Assembly (NCBI RefSeq): GCF_028009165.1
Contig: NC_079242.1
Span: 2,852,001-2,916,000 of the forward strand
Length of the DNA stretch: 64,000 nt
Origin: Akanthomyces muscarius
Taxonomy: Eukaryota > Ascomycota > Sordariomycetes > Hypocreales > Cordycipitaceae
Reading direction: 5' to 3'
Positions 28,223-39,756 of this stretch are shown in pieces (the first letter of the stretch is position 1; each line of letters starts with the position of its first letter). A model generated the notes under the pieces. It was not told the DNA's origin. It ran no database searches and saw only the letters and a program-made list of their open reading frames with translations. Position numbers and translations under genes: made by a program.

Positions 28223-30454
28223 CTACGTCAACAATAGGCTTACTTGCTCAACCGTCATTTTCTCCCAGGCCTCAAGCCATATTCTACCCAGCGCCTTGCG
28301 ATAGACTTTGTCGTCCTTCGTTCTTCCAATCCAAAATACACTCACAAATTGATACCAAATCTTGCCTCCATATTTGATCTCGTCCCAGTCTTTCGCTTCC
28401 GTCGTCCACGAGTGGTCCTGTGCGGCCTTGACCGTGATTTTGGCCTTTGAAATGGCAATGACTTCCTGTAACTCTTCGTATTCGGGCAGCCTACTTCCCG
28501 GCTGCATGTTCAAGCGAATCCGTCCAATCCGATTCCCGTCTTTTACGTTCACAATTTCCATCTCAGGCACTAACCCTTCGTCTAGCAGCGTCTTGTTTGA
28601 ATTCTCGCGCTCCTCCGCCGTTCCCCGGAACTGAAAACGCACGTGCACTAAGCTGCCTTCGAACAGCAGATGAGGCCAGTAAGAGGCCGCGATGTTGGGA
28701 GGGCGCTGCTGGCTCGGGATTGGGTAGCAGAACTTGGGCGAGGGCTGAACGCGACTGAATAGTGAAGACTGATAGTATGGCGGATCTTGCTCGTTGGCAT
28801 GCTTGGTCCAGTCGTTAGGCGTCACTGCATCTGCGTTTTCAAATTGCGTGCGAACTACGTGGTATGAATTGTCCACGTCTTCCCAGTCCCCTGTGGCCTT
28901 GTTCTTCTTCTTCCACTTTACAAGCGGGGAGACTACCAAGTCTGGTTGTGGGTGCATAAAGTCGGCTTCCCAGAAGTTCTGCAGATGCAGCGCGTGATGC
29001 GATATCCACGACCAGCTTGGAAACTCGTGCTTTGTCCCGGTCCAGTCCAAGCCGGAACGCGGTTTTGCTCCTCTTCGCCTGTGTTGCCACAGTAGGCCGA
29101 TGTCGAAAATGAACTCAGGGATCCCAAATAAGAACCCCCCTGGAAGATACTGTCTCATAGGTGCCACGATTCCCTCAAAGGCATTGAGTGTATCATCGGA
29201 CATGGTTAACCGGCGGCCGGCATACTCTGAAGCAAGACTGGAGTACTGAGACATGTCTGGCCACTCGGGAATGTATAATTTATCTCTCTTCTCGGTTAAT
29301 GCGTGCTGGCTGTCGATCTCGGACAGAACTTCCAAGTCCTCCGACCACTGGGCGCCCGGACACGCCCAGGAGGCAACGAAGCTCAGGCCAAGAAGCCGCT
29401 TAGACAAAGCGGTCTCCTGCAGAGTCCAGGCTCGTTTCGTCCACATGGTACGCGAATGAATCAGGGGCGTAAGGCTGACACCCTGCGACGCTCTTATCAA
29501 CGTCTGGCACGGCAGGTGGACGAAAGGCGACGGGTCAGAACTCGACCTGCATTGAGAGACTCGCGGGATGCCGGAATTGGCGCCTTCCGACATTAGTGCA
29601 ACAAGTGTCAGATAGGCGTTGGCATATATTGAGCTCATCGCGTTGATCTGCTCCATCTTAGACTCCACATCATCCTGAACGATGCACATACTGTCGACCC
29701 AAAGGTATCGAATTCCAATGCTAGCGCAAAGACGCACCACGTCGTGTATAGTAGCTGGCAGCTCCATATAACCGCCTTTCAGGAACGCGCCAGGAAGTCG
29801 AAGGAAGGTTATGTTTGCCTTTTTTGCCATCGGCACTTCGGCAGCCCCCCAGACATAGCTCAGCGCAGCGTAACGAACGGGCTCGTCCGGCGTGACGATG
29901 CACAGGTCCTCGACATCAATCAGACTGAGTTTCGCCTTGGGCAGGAGCAAGTCCTTGTACTTGGCCGAACAGGTCGATTCGTGGTGCTTGTCGCACCGCT
30001 CAATCCAGCGCCGGATCAAGCTAACGTTGTAGCCATCCAAGTCATACGGTCGACCCCGACCTGCGGCGGACTTGGCCAGGATGGGGTTCGTGGATAGTAG
30101 CTGATCCAATCTCAAGTTGATAAATTGGTCACGCCGCTGTGCAGGATCGTCATTGTTCCCATCAATATTTCCCCAGGCAATGTCAAGTAGAGGCTGTTTG
30201 AGGCGGAAGTGAGCGCTCACACCGTAGGCCATCCCGAGTTTCTCTTGGAGGTTTCGGTGACTTGAGCATGCCAGAATTGACCGACAGCTTTTGCAGCCGT
30301 CGGACGAGCGAGCCTCGAGATCAGCCGCGGTACCGAGGAAGAAGTTGTACTGTCCCGGGTACTGGCCGGTCGTCCCTTGCGCTACGGCCACTTCCCAGAG
30401 GAGAAGATAGCCGCTCAGTGTTAGGCATTTCTCACATGCTTTGAGTCGATCCAT
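28223..30454 (-). CDS. HET-domain protein (heterokaryon incompatibility type)
   Basis: Single exon, 743 aa. The N-terminus has zinc-finger-like cysteines (CEKC at 7-10, CKSC at 54-57). The HET domain runs from about 195 to 350 with its standard blocks: RYAALSYVWG, LPATIHDVVRLCASIGIRYLWVDSMCIVQDD, MSSIYANAYLTLVAL and KRAWTLQE. A C-terminal region of about 350 residues has no recognised domain. HET proteins trigger cell death after fusion of unlike fungal cells or act in related immune-like signalling; the domain is TIR-like and the C-terminal part often senses the trigger. These genes are numerous and fast-evolving in Pezizomycotina, which fits the accessory character of this region. It marks the left border of the long gene-free stretch. 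Confidence 0.93.
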   Translation of the reverse strand: MDRLKACEKCLTLSGYLLLWEVAVAQGTTGQYPGQYNFFLGTAADLEARSSDGCKSCRSILACSSHRNLQEKLGMAYGVSAHFRLKQPLLDIAWGNIDGNNDDPAQRRDQFINLRLDQLLSTNPILAKSAAGRGRPYDLDGYNVSLIRRWIERCDKHHESTCSAKYKDLLLPKAKLSLIDVEDLCIVTPDEPVRYAALSYVWGAAEVPMAKKANITFLRLPGAFLKGGYMELPATIHDVVRLCASIGIRYLWVDSMCIVQDDVESKMEQINAMSSIYANAYLTLVALMSEGANSGIPRVSQCRSSSDPSPFVHLPCQTLIRASQGVSLTPLIHSRTMWTKRAWTLQETALSKRLLGLSFVASWACPGAQWSEDLEVLSEIDSQHALTEKRDKLYIPEWPDMSQYSSLASEYAGRRLTMSDDTLNAFEGIVAPMRQYLPGGFLFGIPEFIFDIGLLWQHRRRGAKPRSGLDWTGTKHEFPSWSWISHHALHLQNFWEADFMHPQPDLVVSPLVKWKKKNKATGDWEDVDNSYHVVRTQFENADAVTPNDWTKHANEQDPPYYQSSLFSRVQPSPKFCYPIPSQQRPPNIAASYWPHLLFEGSLVHVRFQFRGTAEERENSNKTLLDEGLVPEMEIVNVKDGNRIGRIRLNMQPGSRLPEYEELQEVIAISKAKITVKAAQDHSWTTEAKDWDEIKYGGKIWYQFVSVFWIGRTKDDKVYRKALGRIWLEAWEKMTVEQVSLLLT

Positions 30455-33400
30455 ATGGTCTGGATAATTGCGTGATAGATTGCTCTGGCGGAAGAGATGA
30501 AAGTGCCGACATCATGCCTTCAGCGGCAGTGGCTGAAAGGCGGCTGAAGGAGGGCTGGCTTTCACAGTGGGGCTACCAAACGCGGGGATAATATTTTAGC
30601 TGAAATGATGGGCTTATTTATGCATAAGCAGCCAGTTTTCACTTATAAAACCGCGCCTTCTTATCCTTTCTTACCGCAGTTTGCTTCAGAGCTGGTTGGA
30701 GTCGTCGCCCCGAGCTCTGACTATTCGTTAATCTTCTCTTCAGCACTTATCAAGATCTACATAAAAACACCGGCGTCACAGTTTTTGCTATTGTGGATTA
30801 CCGCGAAAATTTTGTTGCCAGTCCATCGTGCACGTCTCGAAGTCTGTGTGGCATATCAATTGAAAAGACTGAATCTGGTTACATCACGCCGCACTGCTTC
30901 ACACTAGCCACCCTGAATTCTTCCGCCCATTGTAATTTCGATGCAAATTGCTAATGACTTCGTGACTTAGAGAATCTCGGAGGATATTCTCCTTTACTGA
31001 CGGGTATCCGCCGCTCTCGGAGCTCTTGCGCAATCGAGTCTGGAGTTCTGGTTACCCTGGAACGATAGAGAAATGTCTAGGCCATTGGAGGTATGCGGAG
31101 GCCCGATTGCGTTCTAAGGCATTCTCACTCTACTTCTTGCATTCTATCTGGCTATAAAATAGTCTCTGCGCACCTCTCGATAGGAGTTCCGAGACTCATG
31201 GGGAAATCGAAATACATGAGAGTTCCGAGCCGATGCATCCGTCAACCTACAGATGGACACAATCATGTGACCGTTCCCCCGTTGAAGGCACCAACTTTCA
31301 TATTACAAATGGAAAGATTATATATCTAAATTGCATTAGAAGCCTATTGTGGACAGAAGATGCGAGCAGGTTTTCTGGTGGCCGCCAACGGAGGCTGAGA
31401 CAGATTTTTTATATCTTCAACCAAAGTCAAATGTTCCGCGCTCAGCAACAAAGATAAGTATCGCTTTACAAACACTTGTTGTTTATCAGAAAAGAAAGGT
31501 TACAAGCAGACATAGTTGTCAACGCCCTTCGACAGCCACGCCGCCTACGATTCAGCTTTCCATCTCATCCAGGGCTATCCGCATAGAATGGGCGAATATC
31601 TCTGCCAAATGCGTAATAAACACAACAAAGAAGATCCTACAGTGAGAAACGGCTTTGCCGTAATATTGCGCTCGTTGTCCTTGTGCAGCGCCGTTCTGCA
31701 GCACAGTGGTGTGAGAGCAGGACGGCTACGGCGGGAAGGGCGAACCACGACTCCATCATGAGGAGTACATTTTATTTCGCTTCATGGATCCTAGGGCGAT
31801 GAACATCCCTCTTTGGCCTCCTTTTCCATATAAGGTACGAACACCGACCGCGTGTGACTTCTGGGGTTATTTCAGATGCGGGCCGGGTACAATGAGGGCG
31901 CAACAGCGCGAGTATACGTTCTCTCTGAGACACTTTTGCGTCATGGAGTCCAGCGTTAATGAGAACGCGAACTTTAAAGTACGGGGGATCTGGCGAAGCG
32001 CGTATTACCAGAGCGGCCATTATCAGTTCTCCCTTGCATCGGAAGAACTACAACGGTTTAGCATCATCTCGGGTCATTCTTTAGCCTCAGATAGAGTGCT
32101 ACCGAGGATCAACAGGTACGCGAGACACGCACGAAAAAAAGAGAGACAGGCTGCAAAAGGGCAGGGTTTAAATGCGCTGCAGTTATTCAGCAGTACGGGG
32201 GTTGTGTGCACGCGACAAGGATGCGACGCCATTGCCGCACGAAACTCTCCCTTGAGTTGAGGCGCTCAGCTGCGACCACCGAATCGCGACTCTAACGAGC
32301 CTTTTCGCGTCAGGCTCCCTTGTGCCACGTCCGCGAAGGACAAACATCTAAAGATGGGGATAAAAAGTGCAATCTCGGTTACCACAATAGTTCGGACTCC
32401 AGTTGCCCGACCACGAAATGGGAACACAGGCGATATCGTCACACTACAAGACTCGGGCGCGAGAGCACCACACGGAATCATGCGTTGCGCAACCCCTCGT
32501 CCCACAGTTGTCTTTTTTGGCCCAACGAAATCTCCGGACTCGAAACGACAAAGCAGCTTTTACTAGTAGTTCGTAAGAGGATCATATGAGCATCGGTCGG
32601 TTGTGTATCACGAGCTGTGTGACCACCTGGTCGCCCCGAATAGGGTCGGAAGTCCAGGTCGCGTTGTTCACCTCGGGCAAAGGCCAGGAGCATGTTACAG
32701 CCAAAAAGAGATCGGGGGAGGAGCAATCATGTCATTGTGTAGCGTCACATAGAGTGACCCGCGATTTTTCGAGGCGAGAGTGACGTCGGAAGAGCCACCC
32801 CAACGTAGCTCAAGCCGACGATGTCCAAAATGCAAGGCACCAGGGCGTATGGACCTGTTCCAGGTGACAAAAGAGGCCTCGCGTACCTGTCGGGCACGGC
32901 TCGTGAGCTGCATGTTGTAGCACAGTTGCTCTCGCAGCCACAACGAGGCTGCAGGCAAAAACATCAGGGTTGGAAGCAAAATATAGCCAGAACGGGCAAG
33001 TATACCTAGTTAGAGGAACGGCAGATGGCCGCGGCGCCCTAACAGAATTTAGTTGTGCAGCCATGTCACCGAGAGAATGGGTAGACCCAACTAGCTGCGG
33101 GCGCCGCTCGAGTTCAGCAAGTGAGCTGGACTCGTAATTGGCAGTTTGCATACGTGTACCTGCAAGCCACCGCAAATCACTCTTGGTCAAGGATTCAGTA
33201 ATCAGGCGAGTATGGGCGCTCAATGGCTGCCATGTGTCTTGGGCACCAAACAGCCCACTCTCCGGATTGAAAAAGAAAAGATAACGCCTTGGTGGAGCTG
33301 GCTAGCGCAGTCCCGAGGATGTGGTAGTCAGTGGCCTGCAGGAGGCTGGCTGCACGGGTGAACTAAGCCAAGTCAAGGCCTCGTAGGCGAGGACCATGAC

Positions 33401-36400
33401 TCTGTAGATTGAAGCTAGCTGCCATCAACCTTCCGCGGATCGTGAGAGTCGCAAGGTCCCGGCGTTTGAAACTTGCGCGCATGGCGTCATAGATTGAACG
33501 TGTTTTCTGCTGTTTGACAACGTTGGTCTGGTGAAATAGAGTAACGGCATGATGCCACTCTGTAGAGTCGCAGCGCTAGTTGCCTTGTCAGGCCGCCTGT
33601 AAACTTTGCTACCAGGACTGTGTGAAGTTGTGACATGGAGGCGTGCCGTCTCTCCACAGCGTCGGGCAATTTGCGGCGCCTAAATACGGTGCAGATTCGC
33701 CAATCTGGGATGGCTCAGCTATTGCGACGGGTGGAACCATCGCCGTGATGAGCAATGATTTGTCAAAGCCCGAGTAAAAGAGAAAGTGGAAGTCACCTGC
33801 TGTCTCAGAAATTGTCACCGGGAAGTGGGAAACGAAAGCTGGGCGAAAAAGGAAGGCGTCAAGCTGGCGGGAAGCCCCAGTGGGCTCATCTAGCGGCGCT
33901 GGTTAGAGGGCGTGGCTGATCCAAGAGCTGAGCGCAAGCAGGGCTGTCGACATGATTGAATGCCTTGCACTGTGGACGCGGGGACGCCGGCGCAGCTGAA
34001 GATGCAGCCTTGATCATCAGAGGTGGCTTTCCGAGTTTAGTCTATTAATGCACGGGGACCGAGCCACAGTTTCGAAACATAACCACTGTTTCTCGCGATT
34101 TATATTACTGGCAACCCAATGAAATTGGGCCTGGGTCGAGACCCTTTCCAGGCACTGGCCTGTTGATGACAGCCGCTCGGGATGCCGTTCTGGTTGGGCA
34201 GCGTATATACCTCTAACAAAGCTACGGACAAGTGCCGAGGCGATAACGCTGATAATCTTGTCAAGAAGAGCCGTACATGAACAAGGATGATGAAGAGGGC
34301 GTGTCGTAAAAAAAGAGGTGCTCGACTAGACGTGTGATGCGATGCCGTCGACGTGGGAGTTTTCGAGACAGGGCCGAGGCCGCTTGATTTGAGCATGTAC
34401 CTGCACTCTTACTTGCAGCTATGCGTTTACAGCAATAGCTTCAAGCCTCTGCTACCAGGAGCCCGGCTCGTCGCCGATGACTTGGCAATTTCAAGCAGCG
34501 TAGTCTGGTACCAAGGTCGGAGGACATCCGAGGCTCACGGAAGTATCCGTTATGACGCAAGACAGGTGACGGATGGGTGCTGCAGCTCCTGCGGAGCAAA
34601 ATGTGCGCGGGATATCGAGAACAAGGCCAACGCTCCCACACCGACTGGGAGTGATGACTTCAGGGGATATGCCTGCAGTGTGTCGGTCTATGCTGTATGT
34701 CGTTAGGCACAGAAACCAAAAACTAGTTAGCCTAGTTCGCACCCGGCGGGCTGGTAAAGGGCTTGAGCTGGGCGCTCCGATGAGCGCGGCCCTGAGCGTA
34801 GATGTTGAGCGATTTGAACCGGGTCTCTGGGCCTGTTTACGGATAGAGACTGTTCGCATCCTTGGCGGACATGCCGTGGTCAGATTACTCCTGTTTTTTT
34901 TTTCATCTTCGCTTACGCTCTTCCCCTTATTACCATTTCCTCGTTAGCTTGGCCTTCTGCCTGGATTGCGACGGAGGTCGTAGAACCTGGGGGCGGCGGG
35001 ACGCTAATAAAAGAGGGTGCAGGGTTCGCTGCAGTGCCACGCCAGCAAGACGCAGATGCCACTGGCGGGATTGACTCGCGGCGTGCAGCAAAAACATACG
35101 CTTAAAGGGTGTAAGTGAGCAAGGCGGCCCGACATATGGCATGTTCCGATAGCCAGTTCAGCGGGAGAAGGGGATCATTTGCCTCCCACTCAAGATTACG
35201 AGGCTGGCGGGCCAAAACAAACAGCGAACAAACGAAGCCATGTCGAAAAGAGAAGCCAGCTCCGAAGGAAAACGCTTCAATGTAACACGCCCCGCCACCA
35301 CGATGGCTGCAAGTCGCAGGCTATGGCGGAGACGTGGCCAATCTCACTAATCTCATGTGGGAAAGAAGCGTAGCGGGGAGGAAAAGATGCTGATAGCGGC
35401 GTGTTTTCTTTCTGATTCGATTTCTTTTCCTACATCGCGCGGTGAATAGCTAAGGCGCCCTACACGGGACCGGGGGGCCTGTTCGAAGGAACTTGCCGTG
35501 GCCAATGTCTCAGGTCAATGCAAGTCATGATACTAACGCAGCTGGAGGAGTTGCTTCTGTTAGTAGCCCGACGAAGGAATTACTTGTTATGCTGTGATTT
35601 GCGTGAGAAGACAACTAAATAGTACGCCCACTAACTGCCGTGTAGGTTGAAGGAGTGTTTGTACTGGTATATGTTGAAAATGCAAATGAAAAGATTCATA
35701 TATGGGAGCCAGCCACAGTGGGCAGTGGCTGTTCGTCACACGTGGTCGCGGGTTTTCGAGATGGTTGCTCCTCCTCTTTTGTCCCGTGGCTGAAGAGAGG
35801 CGCTGTCGTCTCAGACGGCGTCGAGAAAACAGGGTCGCCGTGGGCACCGAACTGCTGGAAGGCGCAGCCAGAGATTGTCAAACGCAGGATGGCTCGACCA
35901 CACGATGCTTGCTTTGTATCCAAGCAATGCCGCCAGCCGCGGGACTTGGCCGGCCTCAATCAGTCTTTGGGTGACAGAAGAAAGCAGGAAGCAAGGCCTC
36001 AAAATACTGATAGCTCACATTGAGGCTGCTGTAGCTACCCAGGGTCAACCTTGACACTTCCACGACAGCCACCTAGGCTATTCGCTGTGGATTAGTATTT
36101 GGAATTCGTCACTGTCAAGACATCGCTAGTTCAGCATCGAGACTGTGATCTCAACGATACCCAAAAGGGTTACAACATGAGAAGGCACTGTCATCGTGCA
36201 CAAGAGCATCATTGCTCCGTAGTCGGCGATATATTACGGCACGGGGCGGTTGCGCATCTGAGATGACAGCACTCGGTCGTTGGTGACGCTGACGCTTGCC
36301 TCATTTTCTACGTTTTTGGCTTGGTCTTACACTTCTGAGACTATGGAAGCTTTCTGAGATCGTTCCCCGGGGGCGGAAGCGCCAACACACTTCTAGACGA

Positions 36401-36492
36401 CGGCCTAGAACCCAAGTCTTTCCAGGCTAATGCAGCGCTAGCTCCGGTGGACTAGCTGCTCCAGAAACGCCAGAGGCAAGGGCCGGTAACTT

Positions 36493-36503
36493 GGGGGGGG
36501 GGG
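36493..36503 (+). repeat. G11 homopolymer
   Basis: Run of 11 G in the gene-free region, one of several long G/C runs there. Confidence 0.9.
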
Positions 36504-38052
36504 TATCAGTAGGAACGAGGAGGTATGCCACAGCTCCCCTGGATGTGACTTGGTTGAAAGTAGGTACGTAGTCGAGCCAGTTCGTCGTTTGCCCGGGGTC
36601 ACTCGGCCTCCCAGCGTCACTTTTTGGCCCCCTACATGATTAAACAGGTGAGGCGTCCGACTGCCTACCCACAGGGACATGAAGGGGCGTGCGGATTGAG
36701 ACAACAGGGCTCGACGAAATACCAGACGATTGCCTTCGCGCCTTGCGCAGCGAAAGACCTGCAGCTCGCTAATTGTGGAAAGGGAATGGGCCTCGTGGTG
36801 TCCTACGTTTCGCCGGGCAACTCCATCCGCATGCCGCGGCACGCGCCCCGTTCCCATACCAAATGCAGGGCCGACAAAGCGCAGAAAATTGCTTTTGTGT
36901 TTGACCTTTTGATATTCGCTCATGTCTCTTATTATATCTCGTTTCATTGTTACAGTATCAAAATACCTCGAGCGTGACGAGCGGCAGCCAGCTCTTCGGG
37001 AGCCCCCCGTCCTCGTAGCCATGATGCGGGCTTGCAAGCCACCGGCGGGACGCCAGCAGCACAGACCCCTGGCCCAACAAGGCCAGAGGAAAGCTCGAGA
37101 TTTGGCTGGCTGTAAGTGGCCATGTAATCTGTAGAAGCGCATGTTTCGTAAAAGTGCATTAAGTTCGCTTCCACAGCAACCAGCTGAGGGTACAAACAAC
37201 TCTTAGGCGATGCTGTACAAAAAGAAGTGCTCGGCGCTGTTCCTGCCCAGTTTTCCTTTTTGTTTTCGTCCCCCAGCCTTCTCCAGTTTTCGCGCCAGAT
37301 GCTCCATCAAACTTCCGTCTTCCTTGTGCGACGGAATTTGACCGGAGACAAGAAGGCAATGCAGCGACAATAACGGTGCAAACGTCTTCCAGCAAATTCT
37401 TCATATTAACCACGTTTGTTTGGCAGCTGCGGCTCTTGTTCTATTTTAGTATGGCTGCGTCTGCTGTCTCGCATTGTCAGTGCCATTCAAAGGCCACGGG
37501 GTGTCTAAATAAGCTATCCCTTGCCTACTTACAGTAGATGCGATGTATCATGTATATCACCTTGCTTAACCCTGCAAGGATCTCTGAAAAGAGGCGGTGG
37601 GCTGTTTTACTAGGTATAATATGGCCACTTTGCTAAACTATAGCTGTTGATTGGATCACAGTGTAGCTACTCCATTATCCGGACGCAAGCCATCTCTGGA
37701 AATATTTCATGATATAGCTCTCTGTGATCATTATTGCATGCACAAGTCCTCTTCCTGCCGATCTCCCTCAATAATGGCTCTGTGGCTCCGTTTGTGGCGC
37801 GATGCTGAATAAATCTGTGCCTTCGTCTTTATTTTTCCCCGAGAGACATCTCCCACTGCTGAGGCATAGGAAGCCCCAGTCGAACGCATCTCGATCCAAG
37901 AGGAGCTATTTCGTCAAGATGATCGCTCCGGATGTTTTCCCTTGTTTCCGGATGCAGGGAAAGCGACAGTAAACAATTCAGGCAAAAGATCCGGTGCTGA
38001 AGCACGCAGCCACCTGCGCGAATAATTTCGACCCTTTTGCAGCGCCAATGAC

Positions 38053-38068
38053 ACTCCTACGTAGGAGT
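38053..38068. repeat. 16-bp perfect palindrome
   Basis: ACTCCTACGTAGGAGT reads the same on both strands; it holds a central TACGTA. A possible dimer-binding site, with no further evidence. Confidence 0.5.
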
Positions 38069-39189
38069 TACTTTTTCTCTTTTTGAGGCTCTCAGAGGTA
38101 GATCTGAAGCAGTTACCGTCGCATGTTTAGAACAGGCCTTTTTTTGGGTAAACACTCATGCTTCAGAGGGCTGAGCAGCCGCATCTTGGAGGTGAATCCA
38201 GCCACAGCTCAGGTAGCGGATGTCGAGGCGTGGGCGCAAGAACATATGCTTAGGGGACAAGCCCAGACCATGATACAACTTTTACCATTTTCTCAAACCA
38301 GATATGAATGTCTGGTCACATCAAAATCGTGTTTGAATCTTCCTTTTTGAAGATCATTTGCAAGGTCGGTCATGAACCAGGTCTCAGACAGCCGTTGAGA
38401 TGCTCGCTTTGTACCAGTAACTAGGGAGCCGGAAAGCGCCACTTTACTGTCATTACAGAGGAGACCAGTTTGCCAGTAACTAAGTTACAGTCACCACGCC
38501 CACCAAGCACAGCACTGCTAGTAACATAAAATAAAAGACAGTCCCACCAACGAAAGCGTTGTCAACTGCCTAAATAATAAACGGTAGACTGCCAACAAAT
38601 GGCCCGAGCTAAAAGGGCTCCCACAGGCTAAAATATCGTCAGGCTACTCAGTACAAGATTGTTGGAGCTAGGGCTGGGGGTGCCAGTAACGTTAAGGACT
38701 AGGTCATTCGCACTACGGTGATCCATCCAGCAGGGAGAGGCCTGCAGACAGACAACAGAAGTCTACGTATAGCAGGCACCTTGTGAGTGGAGAGCAGTGA
38801 CACCAAGCCTCCTGTCGTCACGACCCATTTAGGTGATTTGGGAATGATGGGGAGTACTCCGTGTGGAGAGGAGACTGGTACACAGAGTTTGCTCATTGAT
38901 AGGCAATCTACCCTCTCGCCTCCCGCGGATATCGAGGCGAAAAGGCGTCGCGGCGTCAACTCGTACGATTTTACCAAAGCGTCGATGGCACGCATCGATG
39001 GCACGATTTCACACATGCTCGAATCCATATCCGGAGCTTGACCAGCGCCCAATCGTGTGAGGGCCGCCTCTGCCAAAGGGAAGCATTTGCCATTGACGCC
39101 ACAACCATGCCACGGCGTTATTAATAGGCTGTAAAGAGTCTCGATTGTAGCGCAATTTCACGGCAGTGCTGTCCCTGTGCCGTGAACAG

Positions 39190-39210
39190 CCCCCCCCCCC
39201 CCCCCCCCCC
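39190..39210 (+). repeat. C21 homopolymer
   Basis: Uninterrupted run of 21 C. Its exact length may be uncertain because of sequencing. Confidence 0.9.
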
Positions 39211-39743
39211 AAAAAGGCAAAAGAGGAAAATCAGTTACAGATTATGTGCAGAGGAGTCAGGCCTTGACTACTCGACCTGAGACGAGACAATGGGCCAATT
39301 TTAGCTCTGCAGCAGGCTACTGTACTCCGTTCATGGGGCTGGGATTCTAGCACCACCAAAACCGCCATCGACGGAGAGACATACTGGTGGTGATACCGCA
39401 CCATACTTTATCTGGCAAGCCGCTCCGGCACACTGGTAATGACGGTCCGGTAAGTTCACTGGAGGTCATGGTTGCGTGGGGATCTTTTGTTAGCTGGACG
39501 AGACGGCAGTTGGGTTCGATGCGCATGCCTACCATCTGCTCGAAGCCAATGTATGTATGTTACAGAATTTAGTCCTCTATTTTTACACCTTTTCCTCGTT
39601 GCTCTGCTAATTAATCCCAGTAGCCGTCTCTCTTCCCCAAAAGCCGGACTGTCATTCTCCATCTTTTTGTTCCCTCCAAGCCACACCACCACAGTGGACC
39701 AAGTCCATACATACATGGGCTCGCTGGCTGGGCTGACAACCTT

Positions 39744-39756
39744 CCCCCCCCCCCCC
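39744..39756 (+). repeat. C13 homopolymer
   Basis: Run of 13 C flanked by CTT and TTCC. Confidence 0.9.

Noticed and set aside
31784..32260. 158-codon frame on the plus strand
   Set aside because: No recognisable domain or conserved-looking block; weak context.
36438..37199. 253-codon frame on the minus strand in the gene-free region
   Set aside because: Composition looks random, with no motif, no leader and no splice logic; long frames occur by chance in GC-balanced DNA.
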